From positions 11,342 to 75,341 of the forward strand of contig MEZX01000003.1 in the NCBI GenBank assembly GCA_001774395.1: a stretch of 64,000 nt of DNA, read 5' to 3'. Under the pieces are notes generated by a model. The model worked only from the letters and a program-made list of their open reading frames with translations, did no database searches and was not told the DNA's origin. The position numbers and the translations under genes were made by a program. The DNA is from Candidatus Berkelbacteria bacterium RIFCSPLOWO2_01_FULL_50_28 (lineage in GTDB: Bacteria; Patescibacteria; UBA1384; 2-12-FULL-50-11). Of the stretch, positions 14,481-22,756 are shown piece after piece; position 1 is the stretch's first letter; each line of letters begins with the position of its first letter.

Positions 14481-15011
14481 GTGCAAGCTGTACCAAGTTG
14501 GGACCTATTCTTAACCATCTTTTTCATTGTTAGCATCGGCTACTCCTTTGTGTTGCAACGCGACAAGGTGGTGGTGACGTTGTTGGCGATTTATGCTGGA
14601 ATTGTTGTCGCTACGGTGATTGGGCCGTCGGCTCAGGATTTTTTCCAAGGCAACAAGACTGTTGGTGACCAGCTATTTGTGAAGGCGAACGCCAGCCCGT
14701 TCTCAGTTTCGGCAGGACTGTTTATTCTGACGACAATCGTTGTCTCGGTTCGCTCGGGATTGGGCCGCGGTGGCTCAAGTTCTAGTTCGAAACTTTCAGC
14801 CTTTGAGTTGGCGCTGTTTAGCTTTTTGAATTCGGCTTTAATTCTGACGGCGATCTTCTCGTTTATGGATAAAGAGGCGGCGACCCAGTTTGCCGCTCAC
14901 TCACGAATTGCCCGAATTTTCATCGACCGTGAGCTTTGGTGGACAATCGCACCGATTATTGCTCTGGTGGCCACCGGGGGCTTGGGCAAGAGCCGAAGCT
15001 CGGATTACTAA
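14481..15011 (+). CDS. multi-pass membrane protein of unknown function
   Basis: The start is GTG 14481, with AGGAGG 9 nt upstream; the upstream in-frame codons come from repeat DNA. About 176 residues with four hydrophobic segments and a glycine/serine-rich loop (SGLGRGGSSSSSK) between the second and third. I do not recognise the family. It is monocistronic, followed by a weak GCCGG/CCGGC hairpin at about 15031-15048. Confidence 0.7.
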   Translation: MQAVPSWDLFLTIFFIVSIGYSFVLQRDKVVVTLLAIYAGIVVATVIGPSAQDFFQGNKTVGDQLFVKANASPFSVSAGLFILTTIVVSVRSGLGRGGSSSSSKLSAFELALFSFLNSALILTAIFSFMDKEAATQFAAHSRIARIFIDRELWWTIAPIIALVATGGLGKSRSSDY

Positions 15012-15062
15012 AATATCGCGCAAAAAACTGCCGGCACTGAGGCCGGCTTTGGATGTGCTTAA

Positions 15063-15644
15063 CTACGACTTGGACAGATTTCTTCTTTCAGAGTCGTGGC
15101 TTTCCGTAGCAATGGCATAGAGCAGGCCGAGGAAGTGCTCACGCTGAACCACCAGCTTCCAATACCTCTCTTCATTCAGGGAGCGGTATTTCTGATCAAA
15201 CTCTCTGTCGACATCGATTGGTTTTCTGTGGTTCACATGCATCAGGTAGTTATGGTGAGCGATCATGGCGATGAACTTACGCGTACTGATGACACGTTCG
15301 CTTCTCTTCGGGAGATGATCCCAGATTTGGGCAAAACGTCTCAGGGCAAGACTCTCCGTTTCCTCGAGCAACCTTTTCGGAGGTGCGATCCGGTCAGTAT
15401 CTGGGTCGTCCTCAAAGCCCAACAAGTTACCTTCCAGTTCCAGCGAACCAATTCTGGTCCGACAGCCACTCATCTGGTACCGATAGCCCAGATCGGTCGC
15501 CGTCGCCCATTGAAAGAGGTAGAAAACCTCCTGAATCAGGCGCAGATCGTTCGGGCTGAAGTGATGGTCGGTGTGCCCGGCCAGATGCAAGGGATCCCAT
15601 AATAGGGTCAAGATTTGCCAAAGCTTTCGATACTCTTTTCTCAT
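15063..15644 (-). CDS. hypothetical protein
   Basis: The start is the ATG at 15644, with TAGGAGA 5 nt upstream; the frame is open 79 codons further, but that part is a GC-rich leader without start signals. 193 residues, basic and aromatic-rich, with several histidines (HLAGHTDHHF near the N-terminus, then a HHNYLMHVNHRK stretch). These could bind metal, but no named motif fits. The protein is predicted soluble. I do not recognise it. Confidence 0.6.
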   Translation of the reverse strand: MRKEYRKLWQILTLLWDPLHLAGHTDHHFSPNDLRLIQEVFYLFQWATATDLGYRYQMSGCRTRIGSLELEGNLLGFEDDPDTDRIAPPKRLLEETESLALRRFAQIWDHLPKRSERVISTRKFIAMIAHHNYLMHVNHRKPIDVDREFDQKYRSLNEERYWKLVVQREHFLGLLYAIATESHDSERRNLSKS

Positions 15645-16034
15645 ATATCTCCTAAAGTGCAGACGGTGGCCGCCTCGCCCCACACAGCTTCGTGTGACGA
15701 CGGGCGGCCGGATGACGAACGTCGGCTTACTCTTTGTCGTGCCGAGAGCCCTCGGGCAGCCGAGCGGGACGGCGATTCTTGGCACCCTGCAACAATCTTC
15801 TTGGCAGAATGCTGAACCCTCGTATCTCGGAGCGCCGGGAAATAATCCCCATTGCTCTCTTGCTCGTTGTATGGTCGACAAAGTCTCTTCCGTGTTTACT
15901 CAAGAGTTTCCCTCCAATGGTCTCTTACCTAAGCCGGATGTAAACCCGAGCCTAAGAGTAGCCATCCTAACAGATTGCGGGGGCAGAGTCAACGCGGGTT
16001 CTTTGTTTTTTCACGGTGTGTTAACCTGTGATAA
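15645..16034. other. 390-bp gene-free region between divergent genes
   Basis: It separates the minus-strand 15063 gene and the plus-strand GGDEF gene. I checked for tmRNA, RNase P and SRP RNA signatures by eye and found none. Small symmetric patches occur, but no convincing gene; it probably holds both promoters and a long leader. Confidence 0.35.
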
Positions 16035-16625
16035 ATGGCTATCAGCAAAGAAGAGCAGCGAATCATCACGCTCGAGCAAGAGATTGCCCGACTGCGTGAA
16101 CAGCTAACCACCGACGAGTTAACCAAGATACTCAACCGCAAAGGGTTGATGGAGCTGCTAAAGCCCTGGGCGCGCGAGGTTGGTTTCCAGCTATCTCACC
16201 CAGATCGTCGTAAGGCACTAGTTGTTCGGGCGCTATCGCTGGTTTTTGTCGACGTCGATCATTTCAAAAAAGTAAACGATACGTTCGGCCACCAAGCTGG
16301 GGATCTGGCGCTAAAAAGTATCGCCAAAGTTTTGAAAGAGAACGTCCGCGAGATTGATATCGTTGGTCGCTACGGCGGCGAAGAGATTGTGCTGGGGTTA
16401 ATTGGGGCAAACCTGCAAGACTCCCGAAAAATTGCCGAACATTTACGGGTTAAAATCGCCGAAAGACCGATCAAATACAAAGACGAAATTATTAAAATTA
16501 CCGCTAGTTTTGGTGTGTCTGCACTCTCAGCCGATCTGAATTTGGATGCACTGATCAAAAAAGCCGACGAAGCGCTCTACCGCGCCAAAAATTCCGGCCG
16601 CAACAAAGTGGTTACGGCCAATTGA
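16035..16625 (+). CDS. GGDEF-domain diguanylate cyclase
   Basis: 196 residues. A short N-terminal coiled coil (EEQRIITLEQEIARLREQL, about 6-24) leads into a GGDEF domain with DELTKILNRKGL, FVDVDHFKKVND, the catalytic signature RYGGEEIV (GGEEI variant, active in known enzymes) and the conserved YRAKNSGRNKV end. It makes cyclic di-GMP from two GTP. There is no membrane or sensor domain; the coiled coil probably dimerises it. No PilZ or EAL partner lies in this window, so the output is unknown. Confidence 0.92.
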   Translation: MAISKEEQRIITLEQEIARLREQLTTDELTKILNRKGLMELLKPWAREVGFQLSHPDRRKALVVRALSLVFVDVDHFKKVNDTFGHQAGDLALKSIAKVLKENVREIDIVGRYGGEEIVLGLIGANLQDSRKIAEHLRVKIAERPIKYKDEIIKITASFGVSALSADLNLDALIKKADEALYRAKNSGRNKVVTAN

Positions 16626-16649
16626 GTCGAAAGGAGTTTTGAGGTAAAA

Positions 16650-16767
16650 TTTGTACTTAGAGGAAGCACTCGCAACTGCAAAATGCGGAGAAAATTATCC
16701 CATTTTTCGTTGCTTCCGTTCGGCAGTTGCAAAACATTCACCGGATGTTTTGCTTAGGTTGCCTCAT
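16650..16767 (+). other. structured region between the GGDEF gene and tRNA-Lys
   Basis: Three nested or serial pairings: GGAAGCA/TGCTTCC, GCAACTGC/GCAGTTGC and a perfect 9-bp hairpin GCAAAACAT-N7-ATGTTTTGC ending about 15 nt before the tRNA. It could terminate the GGDEF transcript or be a tRNA leader structure. Confidence 0.45.
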
Positions 16768-16839
16768 AGGCTCGTAGCTCATTGGTAGAGCGTCTCCCTT
16801 TTAAGGAGAGCGTAGCGGGTTCGATTCCCGCCGGGCCTA
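16768..16839 (+). tRNA. tRNA-Lys (anticodon TTT)
   Basis: Complete cloverleaf: acceptor AGGCTCG/CGGGCCT, anticodon loop CTTTTAA, T arm GCGGG-TTCGATT-CCCGC, discriminator A. CCA is not encoded. Two copies of its 3' end follow downstream. Confidence 0.95.
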
Positions 16840-16862
16840 CAACAGAACGAATATCGTTGGAA

Positions 16863-16905
16863 GCCCAAGGGAAATGACTGAAAGGAGTATTCCCGCCGGG
16901 CCTAC
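16863..16905 (+). repeat. copy of the tRNA-Lys 3' end with complementary arm, copy 1
   Basis: ATTCCCGCCGGGCCTAC at 16889-16905 repeats the last bases of tRNA-Lys exactly (16824-16840). It is preceded by GCCCAAGGGAA (16863-16873), which can pair with TTCCCGCCGGGC, forming a hairpin. Confidence 0.7.
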
Positions 16906-16928
16906 AGCAGAATGAAATAACTCTTGGA

Positions 16929-16973
16929 GGACGGGTGGGAACTGAACGAAGTGAAGATTCCCGCCGGGCCTAC
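16929..16973 (+). repeat. copy of the tRNA-Lys 3' end with complementary arm, copy 2
   Basis: A third ATTCCCGCCGGGCCTAC lies at 16957-16973; its preceding arm GGACGGGTGGGAA pairs imperfectly with it. The repeat touches the stop codon of the convergent thioredoxin reductase gene. Confidence 0.65.
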
Positions 16974-17902
16974 TAATCCTTTGGTTTTTGCAAATAATTA
17001 AACGCACTTGTTGCGGCGACGGCGCCCATGGCGGCGGCGGTGATGTCTTGTTTGAAATGGCCAAAGAAGTTGGTGGAGTCACCGGCGGCATAAATCCCCG
17101 GGATGTTGGTTTCCATTTCGTTATTGACCGCGATATAACCGTAATCATCGAGTTTGACATCCAGTTTCGTTGCCAGTGCCATCTCCGGTACGGCGCCAAT
17201 TTCCACGAACAAGCCGTCCAAAACAAACTCTTTGCCTTCCTTGGTTCTGACGCCAGTTAGCCGATCGTTGCCGAGTAGCTCGACGATTTCGGTTTCAAGA
17301 TGGACCTCCACTTTGCCTGAATTAATAAATGGCTGTAATCGAGCCATATTGACCGGCTCGGGTTTGAGTGAGTTTGTAATTTCAATAATGTGAATTTTCT
17401 CCGCATACTGGACGGCCAAATTTGCTCCTTTGATCGCCGCATCACCGCCGCCAACGATGCCGATAGTTTTACCTTTATAGAGCGGGCCGTCGCAGGTGGT
17501 GCAGTAATGAACGCCTTTGCCCAGGGCAAAATCATCTTCTTTCGGTAGCTTTAATTTGCGCCTCGCAGCGCCGTGAGCAAAAAGTAAAGTTTTAGCGGCT
17601 ACAGTCTGACCCGACTCAGTTCCTAGGCTGAATGTTTCGCCTGTTTTGTCTACCGAAATAACTTTATCGTGAAGTACTTTGGCACCCAAAGATTCGGCTT
17701 GGTCCTTCACTTTCATAATCAAATCGTACCCGTCGATTTCTTTATATCCCGGGTAGTTTTCAATTGTCCAAGCAGAAGCCGTTGCGCCACCTGGCTCGTC
17801 GCCAATTATTACCGTTCTCATCTCGTAACGGCCCGCATAAATTGCGGCCGACAGTCCGGCCATGCCGGAACCAATAATCGCGATGTCAAATTGGATGTCA
17901 CT
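16973..17902 (-). CDS. thioredoxin-disulfide reductase family flavoprotein
   Basis: The start is set at MSDIQFDIAIIG (17902); the upstream codons carry no ribosome site. 309 residues. FAD-binding GSGMAGL near the N-terminus, the redox-active CTTC (HYCTTCDGP), the NAD(P)H-binding GGGDAA and the C-terminal FAD motif YAAGDS are all intact. It reduces thioredoxin or a similar dithiol carrier. The motif HRRR... of strict NADPH enzymes is replaced by IIEITNSL, so NADH or ferredoxin-linked use is possible. It converges on tRNA-Lys. Confidence 0.9.
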   Translation of the reverse strand, partial: SDIQFDIAIIGSGMAGLSAAIYAGRYEMRTVIIGDEPGGATASAWTIENYPGYKEIDGYDLIMKVKDQAESLGAKVLHDKVISVDKTGETFSLGTESGQTVAAKTLLFAHGAARRKLKLPKEDDFALGKGVHYCTTCDGPLYKGKTIGIVGGGDAAIKGANLAVQYAEKIHIIEITNSLKPEPVNMARLQPFINSGKVEVHLETEIVELLGNDRLTGVRTKEGKEFVLDGLFVEIGAVPEMALATKLDVKLDDYGYIAVNNEMETNIPGIYAAGDSTNFFGHFKQDITAAAMGAVAATSAFNYLQKPKD

Positions 17903-17986
17903 CATCAGTCCATAAAACATACTAGTTTTTCTACACACGTTCAAACCTCGTTGTCTTTGCCGCGAAGAGCTTGTTACAATGACCCA

Positions 17987-18487
17987 ATGGGTAAGGCCAT
18001 TCGAAACACCTTTTTCACGGTACTTGTTATTGCCTCAACAGCGGCGGCGGTTGGCTGGGATCGTCAGCAGACGCGCAATAATGACCCGATAGTTATTAGC
18101 GAGCGAGTGCTAACGTCCCCAGTGACAACAGAGGAATCGCTCAGCTTGCCCCTAACTCTCAGACTCACTCGTCCTTACGTTAAGCTGGGGCAGATCCAGA
18201 GCATTCTTGTAAAAACAGTGCCTTTTGCAAGGTTAAAAGTTGTGGTTATCAATCCCGACGGTCGGGTCAACAGCACCCAAACTGTTCAAGCAGCCGCCGA
18301 CGAACTTGGCGAGTACGTCTCCCGTTTCAAGCTCAACGATTTCCATGATCTCGGTGTCTTTCAAGTTGTTGTCGAGGCTAATCTTGATACCCAGGTGTCG
18401 CGGGTGAAAGCCAATTTTGTCCTGCAAAGTTGGACCGACCCGATCGAGCCACAGGACGCTGGTTACATCTACCCCCTTGTGCCGTAA
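17987..18487 (+). CDS. secreted or membrane-anchored hypothetical protein
   Basis: The ATG at 17987 lies 6 nt after a TACAAT box (17975-17980) with TTGTCT 18 bp further upstream, so the mRNA is probably leaderless; the longer open frame upstream is antisense to trxB. 166 residues: an N-terminal hydrophobic segment (about 8-24) then a beta-rich outer domain. No recognised motif. It lies 35 bp upstream of yvcK and is probably co-transcribed with it. Confidence 0.75.
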   Translation: MGKAIRNTFFTVLVIASTAAAVGWDRQQTRNNDPIVISERVLTSPVTTEESLSLPLTLRLTRPYVKLGQIQSILVKTVPFARLKVVVINPDGRVNSTQTVQAAADELGEYVSRFKLNDFHDLGVFQVVVEANLDTQVSRVKANFVLQSWTDPIEPQDAGYIYPLVP

Positions 18488-18522
18488 GCCCAAGTGCGTT
18501 AAGAATTACAGGTGTCAATTTG

Positions 18523-19479
18523 ATGAAACATTATCCTAAAGTTGTGGCAATTGGCGGAGGTACAGGTTTAGCAACGCTGTTGCGAGGTTTGAAATACTAC
18601 CCCGTGAGTTTGTCTGGAATTGTCACGATGACCGATAACGGCGCCTCCTCGGGCCGACTCTCGCGCGAAATGGGCACTCTGCCGCCGGGGGATGTGCGCA
18701 AATGCTTGGCGGCACTCTCCAGCGACGAGACGCTGATGACGAAACTCTTTGAGTATCGATTCGATCGCGGTCGCGGATTGTCGGGGCATTCGTTGGGCAA
18801 TCTGCTGCTGTTGGCGCTCTCGGACTTAACGGGTGATTTTGAATCCGCCATCGAAGCATGTGGCAAGATCCTGTCGATCAAAGGAGAGGTTATCCCCTCA
18901 ACTTACGATCACGTGAGCCTGGTTGCGGAACTGAAGAACGGCCTGCAGGCTCTGGGGGAAGTTGAGATACCAATTCTCGGACACCGTTTTGGCATAAAGA
19001 GCTTGTCACTTCTGCCGCCAGATGCTGGTGCTAACCCAACCGCCTTGCGGTTTATTGAAAGCGCCGATCTGATCCTAATCGGACCGGGTAGCCTATACAC
19101 CAGCATTCTACCTAACTTCTTAATCAAAGACCTGCGTCGGTCTTTTAAGAAATCGACGGCCGTAAAGTACTACATCGCCAACGTCTCTACGGAGCGCGGC
19201 GAGACGGAAAAGTTCAGTATCGAAGATCATGTTGCCGCGCTGCGAGAACATATCGGTTCATCCCGGCTTGACGGAGTGATTGTTAACACAAAAATTTTAA
19301 GTAGCTCAAAATCCGAGGGTAACTTAGGCAGTGTGCGTAACATCACCTCGGAAGGAAAAACGGTCGCGGGAGTGCCAGTAATGGCAACTGATATTGTCGA
19401 CGAGAAAAATCCGCTTCACCACGATCATAAAAAGTTGGCGGCCGCAATCTGGCAGGCTTTTATCAGCCAAGACACTTAA
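18523..19479 (+). CDS. yvcK: YvcK/CofD-like gluconeogenesis factor
   Basis: 318 residues from ATG 18523, where similarity to the family begins (VVAIGGGTGLATLLRGL). Further landmarks are TDNGASSGRL, LPPGDVRKCLAALS and LIGPGSLYTSILPN. YvcK proteins bind UDP-sugars and are needed for normal cell shape and envelope growth on gluconeogenic carbon sources; the related CofD transfers phospholactate, but that pathway is not expected here. It converges with the 19476 gene, overlapping by 4 bp. Confidence 0.92.
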   Translation: MKHYPKVVAIGGGTGLATLLRGLKYYPVSLSGIVTMTDNGASSGRLSREMGTLPPGDVRKCLAALSSDETLMTKLFEYRFDRGRGLSGHSLGNLLLLALSDLTGDFESAIEACGKILSIKGEVIPSTYDHVSLVAELKNGLQALGEVEIPILGHRFGIKSLSLLPPDAGANPTALRFIESADLILIGPGSLYTSILPNFLIKDLRRSFKKSTAVKYYIANVSTERGETEKFSIEDHVAALREHIGSSRLDGVIVNTKILSSSKSEGNLGSVRNITSEGKTVAGVPVMATDIVDEKNPLHHDHKKLAAAIWQAFISQDT

Positions 19480-20372
19480 CGTTTATCGTCAATTATCGCG
19501 CCGGTCTTTGGGTTTATCGACAGCTTAACCGTCAACGGACTAGCCGGAATTCGTTTAATAAAACCGGTCGTCACGAGCTCTGGCAAGCTGTCGGGAACGC
19601 GGGAATTCACCCGACGGAATTTTTTCACCGCGTCCTCTAATTCAAAAACTATCTTCAAGTGAGCAACGTATTTGGCGGCCCGCTCCTTAACAAAAGCCGA
19701 ATCGGTCGTTTGATAAACGGTCCTGAATATCTCGTAGGCTAGTTTTCGCTCGTCACCTAGATTGTAATATATTCCAACGAATAGCTTGACGATCGGCGGC
19801 GCACCCGGCAAGACGGCGGCTTTTTTGAACTCCCGAGCCGCATTGATGTAGTCCTTCTTTTGCATATGGTAGACGAGCCCGGTGTAGTACGGCATTTCCC
19901 AGGATTCGGGCAGGTTTTTCTCGCCCTTTTTGCCAAGAGCAATGGCTTCGTCGACAAATCCCTCACCGGGCAAAATTATCAGTCCGGTCTGGTAAGCCTG
20001 GGTGAATTTCGGCGAGAGATCTGTAACCAGGTTGAAGAGCTCGGCTAGTTTGCGATATTTACCGTACGGATCGCCGCCGCCGTAGTACTGAATCGTCTTT
20101 AGCCAGTAGTAGTCGGCAACAAACTCGGTAGCGCCGAAACTGACGGCACGGGCCAATACTGGGGAAAGCGGTTGGGGCTCGATGTACTGATTAAAAGAAA
20201 CGTTAATTTTTGGGTCGCCGTATCGTCGCCAGGTATCGTAACGAATCTGGACAACGTAAGTTAGTACTAGCGCTACAATAATTAGTAAGACCGAGAAGCG
20301 CTGGAAGGAGAAAAATCGAGACCCTTCGGCTTCGCTCAGGGTAAAAGATCTAGACGATTTTTTAGAATTCAT
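19476..20372 (-). CDS. single-pass membrane protein with TPR-like helices
   Basis: 298 residues from the ATG at 20372, which overlaps the end of the ABC permease gene by about 11 bp. A membrane segment (about 27-46) is followed by helical repeats of TPR character (AYQTGLIILPGEGFVDEAIALGKKGE, then a YYTGLVYHMQKKDYINAAREFKKA-like unit). The N-terminal stretch FTLSEAEGS is encoded by a copy of the GAGC-type hairpin repeat (20321-20342) and looks like an insertion before the membrane segment. It is the third gene of the ABC transporter operon and may assist it. Confidence 0.75.
   Translation of the reverse strand: MNSKKSSRSFTLSEAEGSRFFSFQRFSVLLIIVALVLTYVVQIRYDTWRRYGDPKINVSFNQYIEPQPLSPVLARAVSFGATEFVADYYWLKTIQYYGGGDPYGKYRKLAELFNLVTDLSPKFTQAYQTGLIILPGEGFVDEAIALGKKGEKNLPESWEMPYYTGLVYHMQKKDYINAAREFKKAAVLPGAPPIVKLFVGIYYNLGDERKLAYEIFRTVYQTTDSAFVKERAAKYVAHLKIVFELEDAVKKFRRVNSRVPDSLPELVTTGFIKRIPASPLTVKLSINPKTGAIIDDKR
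20321..20342 (-). repeat. GAGC-type hairpin repeat inside a gene
   Basis: Arms ACCCT/AGGGT around a centre that reads GAGCGAAGCCGA on the minus strand. Part of a family with constant centre and varying arms (see 25471, 40004, 42662, 42721, 43510, 61937, 61963). Confidence 0.6.
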
Positions 20373-21126
20373 GGCGACGAAACGCAGCCATTCCCAGTAA
20401 CAGCACGGCGACGGTGTAGGCAACGAAATAGAGTAGAATCATCACCATCTGTCCGGCTTCGGGCTGAAAGCTAAAGGCCACTTCATTGCGTAGGTTAAAC
20501 TTTTCTAAGTTCGGGAAAACATAATATACAGACTCCAGAACGTAGCGGACTGCGGGCGTGGCCTTCTTGGCCATCAGCCAAATTGTTGTACTGGAGTGGC
20601 CGATCAGGGCGAGGCAGAAGGTGTAAATTGCACTTGCAAGCGGCGTAGTGAAACTACTGAAAAGTAGCCCCACGGCCGTTAGCAACCAGGCTTCCAGGAT
20701 AACTAGAAGGATTGCTAAAGCGGCGATGAAGTTAAAAGCATGGGTTTTGAAGGCCATAATCGAGAGGAAGATTACGCCCATTATCACTCCCGAAACCAGC
20801 AGAGTTAAACATAATCCAAAGAATTTTCCCAGATAAAATGCTTCTCGCGAAACAGGTTTACTCAAGACGAGGTAGACTGTTTTACGCTCGATCTCTCGCC
20901 ACACCAACTGCGTACCGATAAATAGAGTAATAATCAGCTCAAACACCAGAATGGCAGTTAGGCTGAAATCTCCAATTACTCGGACGTCTTGGCCGAGCGA
21001 GACCGACCCGGCCAACAGGCTGGCGGCGACCGTTAGGACCGCAAAGGCAATCAAAGAATAGAAAATCCGATCGCGAATAGTCTCGCGGAAAGTGTTAAGA
21101 GCGATTGTTTTGATGGTTTTAATCAT
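20362..21126 (-). CDS. ABC-2 type transporter permease
   Basis: 254 residues from MIKTIKTIALNTFRE (21126), overlapping the ATPase gene by 8 bp; the earlier in-frame methionine is inside the ATPase gene. Six hydrophobic segments, with a TFRE...RDRIFYSLIAF start and a conserved REIERKTVYLVLSKPVSREAFYLGKF-like cytoplasmic loop, as in NosY/CcmB-like ABC-2 permeases. It forms the membrane channel for the ATPase at 21119-21844. The substrate is unknown. Confidence 0.85.
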   Translation of the reverse strand: MIKTIKTIALNTFRETIRDRIFYSLIAFAVLTVAASLLAGSVSLGQDVRVIGDFSLTAILVFELIITLFIGTQLVWREIERKTVYLVLSKPVSREAFYLGKFFGLCLTLLVSGVIMGVIFLSIMAFKTHAFNFIAALAILLVILEAWLLTAVGLLFSSFTTPLASAIYTFCLALIGHSSTTIWLMAKKATPAVRYVLESVYYVFPNLEKFNLRNEVAFSFQPEAGQMVMILLYFVAYTVAVLLLGMAAFRRHEF

Positions 21127-21844
21127 CGTAGCGAATTGTCTCAACAAACATCTCCTCGAGGGTTTTGTAGCTACTTCCAATTAGCTTTTTCGGCATCCCT
21201 TGGCGGATTATCTTTCCGTTATTCAATATAGCAATCTCATCACAGATCTCTTCGACGTCGGCAAGAATATGTGAGCTGAAAAATATTGTGGCGCCGCGTC
21301 TTTTTAGGTCAAGAAGGAGTTTCTTGAAGTCGAGCCGCCCAAGCGGATCGAGCCCGTCGAGCGGTTCGTCCAGAACCAGCAGTTTCGGCTCGTTAATCAA
21401 CGCAACAGCAAACGCCAGGCGCTGAAGCATTCCCTTGGAGAATTTTCTTACCGGCAACTTACTGGAAGAACCAAGACCAACTTTCTGCAGCAGGTCTTTG
21501 GTGCGCTTTTTGATGATTTTTTCATCTAAATCGAATAAGTTTCCCGCGAAATCCATCACTTCGGCGGCATTTAAGTGGTTATAAAACTGCGGATTCTCCG
21601 GCATAAAACCAATCAAACGCTTGGCTTCGAGGCTATCTGAGGGCAGATTTTGAACTGTCGATGTGCCCGAATCAGGAAAAAGCAAGCCGACAATCATTTT
21701 TACCGTCGTGGTTTTGCCAGCGCCGTTGGGGCCAAGAAACCCGAAAACCTGTCCTTTTTTCACCGTCAGTGAGATGCCGTTAATCACCTTTGTTTCGCTG
21801 GTTCGGGTAAAATAGGTTTTGTGGATATTTTCAAGGATTAGCAT
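21119..21844 (-). CDS. ABC transporter ATP-binding protein
   Basis: 241 residues. Walker A GPNGAGKTTT, Q loop (MPENPQF), signature region FSKGMLQRL (a relaxed LSGGQ), Walker B LLVLDEPLDGLDP and the switch histidine (SSHIL) are all present. The FSKGM signature is typical of CcmA/NosF-like ATPases that pair with ABC-2 permeases. It is the first gene of the operon ATPase, permease, TPR protein. Confidence 0.95.
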   Translation of the reverse strand: MLILENIHKTYFTRTSETKVINGISLTVKKGQVFGFLGPNGAGKTTTVKMIVGLLFPDSGTSTVQNLPSDSLEAKRLIGFMPENPQFYNHLNAAEVMDFAGNLFDLDEKIIKKRTKDLLQKVGLGSSSKLPVRKFSKGMLQRLAFAVALINEPKLLVLDEPLDGLDPLGRLDFKKLLLDLKRRGATIFFSSHILADVEEICDEIAILNNGKIIRQGMPKKLIGSSYKTLEEMFVETIRYDD

Positions 21845-21860
21845 CTTGTAAAACCTACCA

Positions 21861-21866
21861 TATAAT
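21861..21866 (+). promoter_or_regulatory. -10 element (TATAAT) of miaA
   Basis: A perfect TATAAT ends 6 nt before the miaA ATG; the mRNA is probably leaderless. Confidence 0.6.
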
Positions 21867-21872
21867 TAACCA

Positions 21873-22634
21873 ATGAAGCAAAGCAAGGGTCGGATGGTTG
21901 CCGTTGTTGGGCCAACGGGAAGTGGCAAAACAAAATTAGCGATTCACCTGGCCAAGAAGTTCAATGGGGTGATAATCTCGGCCGACTCGCGGCAGGTTTA
22001 TCGTGGGCTGGATATTGGCACTAACAAAGAGGGTACACCTGGCAGGTGTGATGACCAACCCTGCCGAACCATCGACGGAATTGGGCAACTGCTGATCGAT
22101 ATTGTCGATCCGGGCGAGCGCTTCACTCTCCACGACTGGTTATTACAGGCACGTTATTGGTTAGAACCGATAATGGAAAAGGGACAATTACCAATAATTG
22201 TTGGCGGCACCGGGCTGTATGTGACGGCGCTACTGGAGGGCTACAAATTGGGCGGCGGTCGCGGCGCTAAAAACAATCAAGCGGTCGATTTTGAGTCACT
22301 GATACTAATGCCGGACATCGACAGGGTAGTTTTGAATGAGAAGTCTGACAAGCGTTTTGTAAAAATTTTTGACGATTTAATCGCTGAGACAAAGCGGTTA
22401 CTAGAAAGCGGCGTTTCGGACGAGTGGCTTGAAAAAATCGGTCTCGACTATCGATACGCCCACCGAAATGTCTCCGGACAATTAAGCCGCAAGGAAGCGA
22501 TTGAGCAATTTCAGACTGCCAGCCGTCAGTACATCCGCCGACAGATAACCTGGTGGCGGCATCACGGAAAAGTACACACCCCCGCAAGTGCGGCAGAAGC
22601 AAGTAGCCTGGTGTCTCGATTTCTAAAGGGTTGA
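21873..22634 (+). CDS. miaA: tRNA dimethylallyltransferase
   Basis: 253 residues, about 50 shorter than typical MiaA, as is common in reduced genomes. GPTGSGKTKLA (P-loop), SADSRQVYRGLDIGTNK and GGTGLYVTALLEG are the family signatures; the tail has RQYIRRQITWWRHH. It adds dimethylallyl to A37 of tRNAs reading codons that start with U (here Leu-TAA, Phe and Cys would be candidates). The segment between GGTGLY and the C-terminal helix is shortened. Confidence 0.95.
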   Translation: MKQSKGRMVAVVGPTGSGKTKLAIHLAKKFNGVIISADSRQVYRGLDIGTNKEGTPGRCDDQPCRTIDGIGQLLIDIVDPGERFTLHDWLLQARYWLEPIMEKGQLPIIVGGTGLYVTALLEGYKLGGGRGAKNNQAVDFESLILMPDIDRVVLNEKSDKRFVKIFDDLIAETKRLLESGVSDEWLEKIGLDYRYAHRNVSGQLSRKEAIEQFQTASRQYIRRQITWWRHHGKVHTPASAAEASSLVSRFLKG

Positions 22635-22664
22635 GCCGGCTATCCTTCCCTGGACCACCGGCTC
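22633..22664 (+). terminator. hairpin after miaA
   Basis: GAGCCGG/CCGGCTC, overlapping the stop codon; no T run follows, so it may only stabilise the 3' end. Confidence 0.35.
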
Positions 22665-22756
22665 GTCAGGATGAGGGAATGCCACGGTTGAACACTCCGA
22701 ATGCATTGTAGCATTTCTTGAAACTGGCCAAATTTAGGCTAAATTGAAGTTATGGA

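Noticed and set aside
15645..15881. N-terminal extension of the 15063 gene to 272 residues
   Set aside because: The upstream codons lack start signals, while ATG 15644 has TAGGAGA at the right distance.
15645..16034. tmRNA or RNase P RNA in the long gene-free region
   Set aside because: No tRNA-like ends, tag frame or conserved RNase P core seen on either strand.
16824..16973. CRISPR array from the 65-68-bp spaced repeats
   Set aside because: Only three units, the repeat is the tRNA-Lys 3' end, the spacers resemble each other and no cas gene is present.
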